A stretch of 64,000 nt of DNA from positions 124,001 through 188,000 of the forward strand of contig CAWKMC010000010.1 of NCBI GenBank assembly GCA_963850535.1. Reading direction: 5' to 3'. Of this stretch, positions 1 through 10,209 are shown piece by piece (position 1 is the first letter of the stretch; every line of letters starts with the position of its first letter). Origin of the DNA: JAMXLO01 sp963850535. Lineage in GTDB: Bacteria; Pseudomonadota; Alphaproteobacteria; Acetobacterales; Acetobacteraceae. The translations under genes were made by a program, and so were the position numbers. Below the pieces are notes generated by a model. It did no database searches and was not told the origin of the DNA. It was given only the letters and a program-made list of their open reading frames with translations.

Positions 1-2
1 TC

Positions 3-607
3 GGCGTCGGCGGCCCGGTCGGAACCGGCAAGACGGCGCTGATGGATGCGCTATGCAAGTGCTTGCGTGCCGATCACGACATCGCGGCGATTACCAACGA
101 CATCTACACCAAGGAGGACGCCGAGTTCCTCACCCGAGCCGGGTCTTTGCCACCCGAACGCATCCTCGGCATCGAGACCGGCGGGTGTCCGCACACCGCA
201 ATCCGCGAGGACGCGTCGATCAACCTGGCCGGCGTTGCTGAACTGCGCCGGCGGTTTCCGGAGCTTGACCTGATCCTGATCGAATCGGGCGGCGACAATC
301 TCGCAGCGACGTTCAGTCCGGAACTTGCGGATCTGACGATTTACGTGATCGACGTCTCCGCGGGCGACAAGATCCCCCGCAAAGGCGGCCCCGGCATCAC
401 ACGCAGCGATCTGCTGGTGATCAACAAGATTGATCTCGCTCCATTCGTCGGCGCCAGCCTAGAAGTGATGGATCGCGATACGCGCAGAATGCGTGGCGAC
501 CGCCCGTTTGTATTCGCCAATATCCGGGCCGGCATCGGGTGCCGGACATCGCGCGCTTCGTTGCCACGGAAGGCGGACTACGGTCGGGCGATCGATTGAG
601 CCCGTGA
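3..607 (+). CDS. ureG: Urease accessory GTPase UreG, 5'-truncated by window edge, 3' frameshift
   Basis: UreG is the SIMIBI-class GTPase that, with UreD/F/H, inserts nickel into apo-urease in the cytoplasm. The window opens just before the P-loop (GPVGTGKTAL), followed by ESGGDNL and the NKIDLA guanine-specificity motif, all typical of UreG. The reading frame from base 3 stays conserved to about base 538 (IRAGIG). It then runs into an unrelated tail ending at 599, while the expected tail VPDIARFVATEGGL continues one frame over and stops at 605-607. Adding one G to the GGG run at 537-539 restores the family C-terminus, so a 1-base deletion or read error is likely. The rest of the ure operon must lie upstream, outside the window. 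Confidence 0.93.
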
Positions 608-646
608 TTCCCCCCCTCTGACGTTCCCGCCTCGGGCGATCACCGG

Positions 647-1612
647 CTAGCCGAGTGATACACGCCAGTAACCGCCGCCTTCGCGCTTGACCTGTCGCAT
701 CGCTTCGCCGGCGCGCTGCGCGAGGTCGGCGAAATCCTCCCCCGGCTGCCTGGTGGCGATACCGATCGAGAAACTGACCTCGGACACCGCCGTATCACTT
801 TCGGCATCCGCAGGCTCCAGGCACAGGTTTTCAGCCCGCTCTGCCGCAGTCAGGTAGTCAGCACCGCTGAGCCAAATGGCAAATTCCGCACTCCCCGTCC
901 GCCCGACCAGATCTGTAGGGCGCACCGCGCTTCGCAGCAGCATTGCGGCACGACGTAGCATCAGATCAGCATCGTCCGAGTCTTGCCGCGGAGAGACGCC
1001 GTCCAGGTTGTCCACCTCCGCCAGCAGCAACGTCCCGGGAAGAAGATCCCGGTCGAGCCGCGCGATATGCCTACTCGCTTCGGTTACGAAGGTTCGCTGG
1101 TTGAGCAGCGCGGTCAGCGTGTCGATCGAGGAGGAGCCGTAGGTATCGCGCTGTCCCAGTTCGCGTTCCATCAGCAACCAGACGATGCCGGCTACGGCGT
1201 CCACCAACGGCACGTCTTCGCCGCTCCAGCCTCGCCCCGCGCGTTTGCTCCAGAACACGACACCAATTTTTTCCCGAAAATTCTCACGGCATACGCCGAC
1301 GGCAATCGGCCGGCCGTTCGGCTCCGCCGACAACACCGGCGTGCCGATATTGGCGCGCCACAACATCACCGTCGCCGACGTCCCGGACAGACCGATCATG
1401 CCGCCGCGATGCAGCACTTCGGGTTCCATGGTCGCTGAATCGGGGACTGAACGGATGACTGCGATGCCTTCCGCCTCGAGTGCGGCCATCATAGCGTCGA
1501 GCCCTGTTGCCATCATCCGGTCCTGCCGTTGCTCGCGGCGAAGACAACGAAGGATATCGGCAAGCCCGGCATTCATGCGGGCGATTGCCGCGCGTTCACT
1601 CTGTGTCGTCAT
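647..1612 (-). CDS. GAF-GGDEF protein with degenerate GGDEF motif
   Basis: A protein of 321 residues. The start at 1612 (MTTQSERAAI) is preferred because the upstream extension of the open frame has low-complexity shadow composition. Residues about 35-150 resemble a GAF sensor domain; residues about 160-321 form a GGDEF domain (DTLTALLNQRTF entry motif, AEVDNLDG metal-binding strand). The signature loop reads GSAEF at residues 240-244 instead of GG(D/E)EF, so the first glycine is retained but the second and the usual acidic residue context have changed. Diguanylate cyclase activity is therefore doubtful; a c-di-GMP or GTP sensing role is possible. It is convergent with ureG. No clear operon partner. 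Confidence 0.8.
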   Translation of the reverse strand: MTTQSERAAIARMNAGLADILRCLRREQRQDRMMATGLDAMMAALEAEGIAVIRSVPDSATMEPEVLHRGGMIGLSGTSATVMLWRANIGTPVLSAEPNGRPIAVGVCRENFREKIGVVFWSKRAGRGWSGEDVPLVDAVAGIVWLLMERELGQRDTYGSSSIDTLTALLNQRTFVTEASRHIARLDRDLLPGTLLLAEVDNLDGVSPRQDSDDADLMLRRAAMLLRSAVRPTDLVGRTGSAEFAIWLSGADYLTAAERAENLCLEPADAESDTAVSEVSFSIGIATRQPGEDFADLAQRAGEAMRQVKREGGGYWRVSLG

Positions 1613-2117
1613 GCGAATTTGCACTGGCGCTGGCGGGTTGCGCTCGCCAGCGCCTCCTCTGGCTATGAAATGATGGAAGACGGCTGAAATGCCGGGCGAT
1701 GGCAACGGATCATGCCCAGTGCTTTGCACAATGTGCCGCCAAGGCATCAACGCCGGCGCGGGCGGTGCCGGAGAAGCATTGGGCCAGCAGAGCACGCTCC
1801 CATTGCGATACTGGACGCGTCGCGGGCGCATATGGATCCTGCAACGGATCAGGCTGCATCCTCACTATCCTTCAGATTGGCCTGGAGTTTTATACTGATC
1901 GCGGTTGCACCGGCGTTTCTGTGCCGAACCGAAGCGGACGCAAAGGGGTTCTGGCGAGCGGCGGCAACGATAGCGGCCGCCAGCGCGCGAGATGGCAGCG
2001 TCCAGCGCTATGCCGCAGGCAGGGTCAGTGACCGGGGTTGCAATCTCGCGCGCGCTGGTGCGCGGCTTGCCGATCGGCCGGATGACCCGATAATCGGCGC
2101 CAGTCAGGAGGCAGGGA
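1613..2117. other. Intergenic stretch without a convincing gene
   Basis: About 500 bases between the GGDEF gene start and the DUF35 gene. Open frames exist on both strands, but none has a recognisable domain or natural composition, and they look like high-GC shadows. The only clear signal is AGGAGG at about 2105-2110, the ribosome-binding site of the next gene. Promoters for the divergent genes on either side must lie here, but I cannot point to a good -35/-10 pair. Confidence 0.6.
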
Positions 2118-2543
2118 ATGAGCGACTGGACCAAGGTGACGCGGCCGATCCCGGTGCCGAACCAGTGGACGCAGCCATTCTGGGACGCGGCAAAGCGGCG
2201 TGCGCTGGAACTGCAGCGGTGCCAGAGCTGCGGCCACTTTCAGCACCCACCCTATGCGACGTGCGTGCAGTGCGTCAGCACCGACCTGAAATTCGAACCG
2301 GTGGGTGGCAAGGGGACGATCTACGCCTACACCATCATGTATCACTCTGGTGACAAGCGCTTTGCTTCTGCAGTGCCGTACGCGAGTATCATCGTGGAGT
2401 TGGACGATGCGCCGGGGGCGCTGCTCGCCGGCAATCTGCTGGGATCGCCTTATACCGACGCCAAGGTGGGTCGCCGCGTCGAGGTGATCTTCGAGAAGCT
2501 GAACGACGACATCACGCTGGCGCAATTCCAGCTGGTGCGCTGA
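2118..2543 (+). CDS. Zn-ribbon/OB-fold DUF35 protein (ChsH2/thiolase partner type)
   Basis: A 141-residue protein with the rubredoxin-like zinc ribbon of the DUF35 family (CQSCGHFQHPP at about residue 35 and CVQC about 14 residues later), followed by an OB-fold (GTIYAYTIMYH ... VEVIFEKLNDD). DUF35 proteins pair with thiolase-like enzymes and act as acyl-CoA binding partners, as in ChsH2/Ltp2 of steroid side-chain degradation. An AGGAGG site lies 7-8 bases before ATG. It is followed after 14 bases by a thiolase-like gene, which supports a two-subunit complex. The substrate is unknown; a CoA thioester in side-chain or acetoacetyl-type metabolism is a reasonable guess. Confidence 0.88.
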   Translation: MSDWTKVTRPIPVPNQWTQPFWDAAKRRALELQRCQSCGHFQHPPYATCVQCVSTDLKFEPVGGKGTIYAYTIMYHSGDKRFASAVPYASIIVELDDAPGALLAGNLLGSPYTDAKVGRRVEVIFEKLNDDITLAQFQLVR

Positions 2544-2557
2544 AGGGAGCCGAACGC

Positions 2558-3781
2558 ATGTGGGAGAACCGATGCAAAGTGGCCGTCAGCGGCGTGGGCT
2601 ACTCCAAGGTCACCCGTTCGGCCGAGATCCCGCTGGCTGCGCACGCACTGACCGCGGTGAAGGAGGCGATCGCGGACTCCGGGCTTCGGCTGGAGGATAT
2701 CGACGGATTGGCCACATATCCTGAACTGCCGGCGACCGGGCATGCGGAAATCGACGGCATCTCTGTCGTTTCCGTCAACTGCATGATGGCCATGCTGAAG
2801 CTGCCAAACCTGACCTGGCACATCCAGGTCGGCACCACCAATATCGGCGGCGCGGTGCAGCAGGCCGTGAATGCGCTGCTCGCGGGCGTGTGCAAATACG
2901 CGGTGGTGTGGCGCGCGATGCATAATCCACGCGGCACGTATCAGAACCTGCCCAGCGGGAATGCAGCAGGGACCGCGCAGTTCACCGCCCCTTATGGGTT
3001 CGGCGGGCCGGGGCAGGGCATGGCGGTTGCATATACACGCTGGCTGGAGCGGCACGGTCAGAACCGCGAGAAGATGGCGACGCTGGCAGTGACGCAGCGT
3101 AAGCACACGCAGCATAATCCGCATGCATTTTTCCATGGGGTGCCGCTGACACGCGAGGATTACCTGAACTCGCGCTGGGTCGCTTATCCTTTCTGTCTGT
3201 TCGATTGCGACATTCCGGTGCAGGGCGCGGTCGCTGTCGTGCTTACCATGGCGGATCGCGCGCGGGATCTGAAGCCGCGCCCGGCCTATCTCGCCGGGTA
3301 TGGACAGCGGCTGCACTTCGAGGTGGCAGGCCGGATCGGCAGCCTGAGCGATTACATGCTCGGTGGCAGCAGCTCGGCGAAGCTGACCTGGGAGCGATCA
3401 GGATTTTCGCCTAAGGATGTCGATGTGGCGCAGATCTATGATGGGTTTTCTGCGTCGGTGATCTACGGGCTGGAATCGTATGGCTTCTGCAAAGAAGGCG
3501 AGGCACTGGACTTCATCCAGGGCGGCCGCATCGAGCTCGACGGCGAACTGCCGCTCAACACGTTTGGCGGCAGTCTCGGCACCGGCAGGATCCACGGTCT
3601 GTGGCACATTATCGAAGGCGCGCTGCAAGCGTCGGGGCGCGCGGGGTCACGCCAGGTGACGGATGCCAACGTGTCGTTCGTTGGGGCGAGCGCGCCGATT
3701 GTGACGGGGACAACGTTCATCTTTGTTGGTGAGCCGGTACTGAAACGCGTCATGCACACAATTTGTGTCACGCGGCGTTAA
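2558..3781 (+). CDS. Thiolase-like acetyl-CoA acetyltransferase / lipid-transfer (Ltp) family protein
   Basis: A 407-residue thiolase-superfamily protein. The N-terminus (KVAVSGVGYSKVTRS), the VAQIYDGFS segment and the glycine-rich GGSLGTGRIHG segment with its conserved His are typical of the SCP2/Ltp-type thiolases that associate with DUF35 proteins. These enzymes carry out thiolytic or retro-aldol cleavage of acyl-CoAs. It starts 14 bases after the DUF35 gene with a GGGAG site before ATG, so the two are co-transcribed. The last roughly ten residues (HTICVTRR) look unlike the family end and may reflect a late shift or simple divergence. Exact reaction cannot be told from sequence. Confidence 0.85.
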   Translation: MWENRCKVAVSGVGYSKVTRSAEIPLAAHALTAVKEAIADSGLRLEDIDGLATYPELPATGHAEIDGISVVSVNCMMAMLKLPNLTWHIQVGTTNIGGAVQQAVNALLAGVCKYAVVWRAMHNPRGTYQNLPSGNAAGTAQFTAPYGFGGPGQGMAVAYTRWLERHGQNREKMATLAVTQRKHTQHNPHAFFHGVPLTREDYLNSRWVAYPFCLFDCDIPVQGAVAVVLTMADRARDLKPRPAYLAGYGQRLHFEVAGRIGSLSDYMLGGSSSAKLTWERSGFSPKDVDVAQIYDGFSASVIYGLESYGFCKEGEALDFIQGGRIELDGELPLNTFGGSLGTGRIHGLWHIIEGALQASGRAGSRQVTDANVSFVGASAPIVTGTTFIFVGEPVLKRVMHTICVTRR

Positions 3782-4017
3782 CGAACTGTGCTCCCGGACA
3801 TTCAACGAAGGACACCGTCGATAGGCTGATGTGATCGGGTCCGTTCGGTGAAGGTTAACTCCACCGGCGGCCTGCATAGCTGATAATGCGCATTGGCTGC
3901 TGCTCTTTGCTTGATTACGCCTCTATGCCGATGCAAACTCAGACCAAATGGTAGCAGATTTCGGACGCGGGGCACGTCAGGCTGCAATCGACTGACCAGC
4001 AATCATGCAAGTTTGGC

Positions 4018-5624
4018 ATGGCTCGCGTTCAGTCGCGCATATTGTTTGTAACACTCGCGACCACCGTGCTGCTGCTTGGTGGCTGCAAGGTCGGACCTGA
4101 CTTTGAGCAACCAGACGCCACGACCGCCGCCAATTGGCTAGAAGCAGGGGACCCTTCGGTCCACACAGACCGCGTCGACTACCAAACATGGTGGACTGCT
4201 TACCACGATCCGACACTCGATCGACTGATTGACCTGGCTTACCAACAAAATCTGTCGTTGCTGGCTGCCGGCACCAGGGTGCTGGAGGCGCGGGCGAAAC
4301 TGGGCGTTGCCATCGGCGAGTTCTATCCGCAGACACAGCAGATCGGCGCCAATGCAAGCTACAACCAGGCGAGCCAGGTCGATCCGACCTCGAACCCATC
4401 GCACGAACTGGGCAATTATTGGCGTGCTTCGCTCGGCACGCAGATCACATGGGAGCTGGATCTGTGGGGTAAGTTCCGTCGCGGGGTGGAATCGGCGGAT
4501 GCCGATTATCTCGCGTCGATTGCCACCTATGACGATGTACTCGTGACGCTGCTGGGTGACGTGGCGACCACGTATATCGGCATCCGAACACTGCAACAGC
4601 AGCTTGTCATCGCGCAGGAGAACGTCGTCAAGCAGCGGAAGGCTCTGCAGATCGCTCGTTACCGCAACCAGGGTGGCACGGCGACCGGGCTCGACGTGTT
4701 CCAGGCAGAGAATGTGCTGGCTCAGACCCAATCGACGATCCCGCAACTCACGGCACAGCTGCAGCAGGGAGAAGACGCGCTCCGCGTGCTGCTTGGCATG
4801 TCGCCGTCGTCGCTGGACTCGCTGCTGAGAGGGCCGCAGACCATACCGGTTCCACCGAGAGACGTCGCCGTTGGCATCCCCGCCGACCTGCTGCGTCGCC
4901 GCCCCGACATTCGCAGCCGCCGAACTCAAGGCCGCTGCCCAGAGCGCACAGATCGGTCTGGCCAAGGCCGACTTGTTTCCGGCATTTGCACTCGGCGGGC
5001 GTGTTCGGCACTGTGGCCGGTACAACGGGCAGCAACCGTTTGAATGAGGTGTTCAGCTGCGCCGGGCATTCAGTTCGCGTTCGGTCCATCGTTCAGCTGG
5101 CCGATCCTCAACTACGGGCAGATCACCAACAATGTGCGGGTGCAGGATGCGCGCCTGCAGACCTTGCTGATCGACTACAAGAACACGGTATTGAAGGCGC
5201 AGCAGGAGGTGCGAGAACAACCTGACTGCGTTCCTTCAGGGGCGGTCGCCAGGTCGAATTCCTGCGGCGGAGCGTTGCGGCGGCCAGCGCCGCGCTGCGC
5301 ATCGCGCTCGATCAGTATCTGCTCGGGACCAGGGACTTCACCACCGTCCTGACCGCGGAGCAGAACCTTTATCAGGCGCAGACCAATCTTGCCTCGGCCT
5401 CGGGCAATCTCTCCACAAGCCTCGCATCCCTTTACCGGTCGCTTGGCGGCGGTTGGCAGATCAGAGAGAGGAATGACTTCGTGAACGATGCAACCCGCAA
5501 CCAAATGCGCAACCGCACGGATTGGGGACGGTTGCTGCCACCGGCCGACCAGCCGCAGCCGCCGACCCCCGGCCTTCCGGCTCCCGCCGACCGGGGACCG
5601 GATGTGCGGGCGCCACAATGGTGA
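4018..5624 (+). pseudogene. RND efflux outer-membrane factor (NodT/OprM-type lipoprotein), five frameshifts
   Basis: This encodes the outer-membrane channel of a tripartite efflux pump. The first 300 residues are intact: a lipoprotein signal (LLLGGCKVGPDF, lipobox Cys), the paired OEP repeats, and the RRRPDI signature near 4900. From there the family sequence continues only if the frame is changed near 4913 (AAELKAAAQSAQIG), 4990 (VFGTVAGTTGSNRL), 5063 (GIQFAFGPSFSWPI), 5217 (LTAFLQGRS) and 5250 (VEFLRRSVAAASAAL), then runs to the stop at 5622-5624. Most shifts are +1 in short G or C runs (GGG where GG would fit). Between shifts no stop mutation is seen and motifs are preserved. It overlaps the adaptor gene start by seven bases, so it heads the operon. 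Confidence 0.85.
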
Positions 5625-6945
5625 AGCCGGTGCCGGTCCGGGCCATCCGCTTGGCCGTCAAGGCGGGCGCCATACTCGCGGTGGCGATCGTGTTTGGTGG
5701 GATGCTGCCGATCGGGCAGATCAGTGCCGCCGGCATCCTGGATCGCTGGTGGGAAGACATAACCGGCGGCAATTCGAGCGGCCGCGCAGCGGCGGCGCCA
5801 ACAGCCCGCGGAGAACCGCGCCGGATCGCCGCAACCGACACCGCCACCAGCTCCGTCGGAAACGGTGCAGGCGCAGGCGCCCGCGGCCCAGCTGCCCGAC
5901 CATGCCGGTGGTGAAGCCAAAGGTCCAGATCCGTCAGCGAGACGCTGGAGGTCACCGGCAACGCCGCTGCCGTCGACGCAGGTGAAGCTCATCGCGCGCG
6001 TCGTCGGCTATCTCGAACAGATCCACTTCGAGGATGGCGCACTGGTCAAGAAGGGCGATCTGCTGTTCACCATCCAGCAGGACCAGTACAAGGCGCAATT
6101 GCAGCAGGCACAGGCACAGCTGCAGCTTCAGCAGGCGGCGCTGCTCTACGCCAAGACCGAGGTCGGCCGATATACGGCATTGCTGAAGCGGGACGCCGCC
6201 ACGCAGGTCGATGTCGATCACTGGAATTTCGAACGTGCCAGCGCCGAGGCGAACATCCTGGCGGCCCAGGCGCAGATCGCGCTGGCGCAACTGAACCTGA
6301 GCTATACTGAGGTCAGGGCTCCGTTCGACGGCCAGATGGGCAAGCATCTGATCGATGTGGGCAACGTGGTCGGCGGCAATGGCCAGGAGGCCGCTCTTGC
6401 CGACATCACCCAGCTCGATCCGATCTACGTGGTGGCCAATATCAGCTCACAGCAGGCACTGCAGATCCGCGCCAATCTGGACCAGCGCCGGCTGACCTTG
6501 GCCGAACTGCAGCAGGTCCCGAGTCGAGGCCGCGCTGTCGGATGAAACCGGCTTTCCTCATCGCGGCACGATCGAATATGTCGGCGCCACAGATCGATCC
6601 GGCGACCGGCACGCTGCTGGTGCGCGGCATCATGCGCAATCCCAATCGCACGTTGCTGCCGGGGATGTTCGTCAAGATCCGCCTGCCAATGGGCAAGGTC
6701 GTGCGGAGTGCGCTGCTGGTGCCGGACCGCGCCTTGCAGGAGGACCAGGGCGGCCGCTATCTGCTCGTCCTCGACCAGGACAACGTCATCCGCCAGCGCT
6801 ATGTGCAGCTGGGCGAGCTGATCGGCGCATCTGCGCGTCATCGCGAGCGGATCTGAACCCGGATGACCGTGTCGTGGTGGGCGAACTCTGGCGCGCGACG
6901 CCCGGCACGAAAGTGGTGCCGCAGCTCACGACCATCGGCGGATAG
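5618..6945 (+). pseudogene. RND efflux periplasmic adaptor (HlyD/AcrA family), multiple frameshifts
   Basis: Membrane-fusion protein linking the outer-membrane factor to the RND permease. ATG at 5618 overlaps the upstream stop. The N-terminus has one membrane anchor (LAVKAGAILAVAIVFGGMLP), then a proline-rich linker. The core (RVVGYLEQIHFEDGALVKKG lipoyl half, coiled-coil hairpin rich in QAQAQL, second lipoyl half SYTEVRAPFDGQMG) is open from about 5985 to 6525. Frames must be changed near 5815, 5930-5985, 6525 (VEAALSDETGFPHRG), 6590 (QIDPATGTLLVRG), 6845 and 6860 (LNPDDRVVVGELW) to follow the family to the stop at 6943-6945. Same indel pattern as its neighbours. Confidence 0.82.
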
Positions 6946-6956
6946 GACAGCCGCCG

Positions 6957-9900
6957 ATGATGTCGAAATATTTCATCGAGCATCCGGTCCTCGCCAATGT
7001 GCTGGCGATCGTCCTGGTACTGATCGGCGCCGTCTCGCTGTTCCGTCTGCCGGTGTCGCAATATCCCAACGTGGTGCCGCCGACCGTGGCGGTGACGGCG
7101 AGCTATCCCGGCGCCAGCGCGCAGACCGTGATCGATACGATCGCCCTGCCGATCGAGCAGCAGGTGAACGGCGTCGACCGGATGCTGTACATGGAGTCGA
7201 CCAGCGCCTCGGACGGCACCTACAGCCTGACGGTGACGTTCGCGATTGGCACTGACCCCGATATCGATCAGGTGCTGGTGCAGAACCGCGTGCAGCTTGC
7301 ACTCGCCTCGCTGCCCGAGCCGGTGCAGTCGCAGGGCGTCAGCGTGCAGAAGAAGAACACGGCCATTCTGCAGATCGTCACGCTGGATTCGCCGGACGGC
7401 AAATACGACAGCCTGTTCATGAGCAACTACGCGACGATCAACTTGATCAACGTGCTGGCGCGCCTGCCCGGCGTCGGCAGCGTCAAGGTGTTCGGTGCCG
7501 GCACGTATTCCATGCGCGTCTGGATGGACCCGCAGAAGCTCTATTCCTTCGGTCTGGAGCCGAAGGACGTTATCAACGCCATCCGTCAGCAGAGCCAGAA
7601 CGTCGCGGCCGGGACAGGTGGGGATGCCACCGGCGCCGAGCAGACACGCAGTTCCAGTACACCGTCGACATCCAGTCGCGGCTGAACGATCCAAGCCAGT
7701 TCGGCGACATCGTGGTCAAGGACCAGACCGCGCAAGGCGGCCGGCTGATCCGCGTGCGCGACATCGGCCGCATCGAACTCGGCGCGCAGACCTATGCGCA
7801 GGATTTCAAGCTGGACGGCAAGCCGGCCGCCGGCATCGCGATCTATCAGACGCCGGAGTCGAACTCGCTGCAGGTCGGCAAAGAGGTCGCGCGACACGAT
7901 GGCGACGATGTCGCGCCGGTTCCCGCGAGGGGCTGCACTTATTCTATCCCCTACGACACCACGACCTTCGTCACGGATTCGATCAACGAGGTCTACAAGA
8001 CGCTGTACCAGGCCGGCATCCTGGTGCTGATCGTCATCCTGGTGTTCCTGCAGAACTTCCGCGCCACGCTGGTGCCGGCGACCACGGTGCCGGTCACCAT
8101 CATCGGCGCCTTCGCCGCGATGGCGGCGCTGGGCTTCACGGTCAACCTGTCCACGCTGTTCGGCATCGTGCTGGCGATCGGCATCGTGGTGGACGACGCC
8201 ATCGTCATCGTCGAGGGCGTCTCCAAGTATATCGAGCAGCGGCATGTCCGGCCATGACTCCGCCATCAAGGCGATGAACGAGCTGTTCGGGCCGGTGGTC
8301 GGCATCACGCTGGTGCTGATGAGCGTGTTCCTGCCGGCCGCCTTCGTGCCCGGCCTGACCGGGAACATGTTCGCCCAGTTCGCGCTGGTGATCGCGGCGA
8401 CAGCGCTGATCAGTGCGGTCAACGCCGCCACGCTCAAGCCGACCCAGTGCGCGCTGTGGCTGCGCACGCCGGTGCCGCCGGAGAAGCGCAACTTCTTCTA
8501 CCGCGGCTTCAATCGTCTCTACGACCCGATGGAGCGTGGTTACGCGGCATTCATCGGCCGCATGGTGCGCCATAGCGGCGGCGATGGTGGTGATCGCACT
8601 GCTGCTCGCCGGGCGTGGGCATTTGGGGGCTGGCGCGGCTGCCGACCGCCTTCATCCCGATCGACGATCAGGGCTATCTGATGCTGGCGATCCAGTTGCC
8701 AGAAGGGGCGTCGCTTGGGCGCACGACCGCATCGCTGGAAGAGGCCGGCAGGCGTCGCACGCGAGATACCCGGGCGTGCAGGAAATCATCGCGCTGTCAG
8801 GCATGTCGGTGCTCGACAACAGCGCCGACCTGGCCAACGCGGGAACCGTCTGGGTCATGCTGAAGCCGTTCGGCGAACGCATAAAGGCAGGCGGCCAGGA
8901 TCTGCTGACGCTGTATCGAAGTCTGCAGCAGGCGGTCGCCACGCTGCCTGACGGGCAGGCCTACGTGCTGCCGCCGCCGCCGATCCAGGGCATCGGCAAT
9001 GCCGGTGGCTTCCAGATGCAGCTGGAGCTGCTGGGCGGCAGCTTCGACTATCAGAAGCTCAAGGACCTCACACAGGAGATCGTCAGTCAGGCCAGCAAAG
9101 ACTCCGTCTGTGGCGAACGTCATTACCACATTCCGAACGGACGCGCCGAATGTCGCCCTGACCGTCGATCGCGCCCGGGCGGAGACGCTGCGGGTATCGG
9201 TGGGCGACGTGTTCGCCGCACTGACCGACTATGTCGGCTCGACCTATGTCAACCAGTTCAACAAGTTCGGCCAGTCACTACAGGTGTATGTGCAGGCCGA
9301 TTCGCAGTTTCGCCTGCACCCGGACGATCTGCTGAACCTGTATGTGAAAAGCTCGGACGGGAACATGGTGCCGATCGGTGCGGTCGCGCATCTTGGACCG
9401 GTGGTCGCGCCGCCGCTGATCACGCTCTACAACCTCTATCCGTCGTCGACGATCGTCGGCGGCTCGGCGCGCGGCTACAGTTCGGGCCAGTCGATGGCCG
9501 CGATGGAGCAGATCGCCAAGCGAGTCCTGCCGAACGACGTCAGCTACGAATGGACGGCGATGTCGTATCAGGAGAAGATCACCGGCAATCAGCTCTATTA
9601 CGTGTTCGGCCTGTCGGTGCTGCTGGTCTATCTCTGTCTGGCCGGACAGTACGAAAGCTGGATCCTGCCGCTCGCCGTGCTTTCGGCGGTGCCGCTCGCC
9701 TTGCTCGGGCCGGTGATCGCACTTTCCAGCCTCGGGTGCCGCCAACAACCTCTATACCCAGATCGGGCTGATGCTGCTGATCGCGCTGTCGGCGAAGAAC
9801 GGCATCCTGATCGTCGAGGTCGCGCGCGAGCGGCGGATGGTCGACGGGCTGTCCATCCTGGAAGCGGCGGTGGAGGCGTCGCGGACCAGGTTCCGGCCGA

Positions 9901-10154
9901 TCCTGATGACGTCGTTCGCGTTCATCCTGGGCGTGCTGCCGCTGGTGCTTGCGACCGGCGCGGGCGCCAATGCCAGGAAGTCACTCGGCATCAGCGTGTT
10001 CAGCGGCATGATCGCATCGACCTGTCTCGCGGTGCTGTTCGTGCCGTCATTTTTCGCGGTGCTGCAGCGGTTCGATGAATGGCGGAAGCGCAGGAAGCAG
10101 CCGACGCCGGGTAGTCGCGTCGATCATGGTGTCCCGGCCACCGGCGACGTCTAA
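6957..10154 (+). pseudogene. RND multidrug efflux permease (HAE1/AcrB type), about ten frameshifts
   Basis: An inner-membrane proton-drug antiporter of about 1,060 residues if the frame is repaired. The start MMSKYFIEHPVLANVLAIV and PTVAVTASYPGASAQ are diagnostic of AcrB-like pumps. The TM4 proton-relay segment GIVVDDAIVIVEGV lies near 8180, FxLLYLxxQYES-like text near 9630, and ALSAKNGILIVEVARE near 9790. The frame has to change near 7612, 7640, 7890, 7930, 8240, 8570, 8615, 8745, 9108 and 9735. No nonsense substitutions are seen apart from those caused by shifts. It ends the efflux operon, starting 11 bases after the adaptor stop. Either the pump is dead or this segment has a poor consensus. 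Confidence 0.85.
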
Positions 10155-10209
10155 GAGGCTGACCAGAAATCGACTGCATGGTGCAGCCGCGACCTTCATG
10201 CAGGCATCT

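Noticed and set aside
1712..2353. A 213-residue plus-strand open frame overlapping the DUF35 gene
   Set aside because: Its second half is an out-of-frame reading of the DUF35 gene, and the first half has no domain or natural composition.
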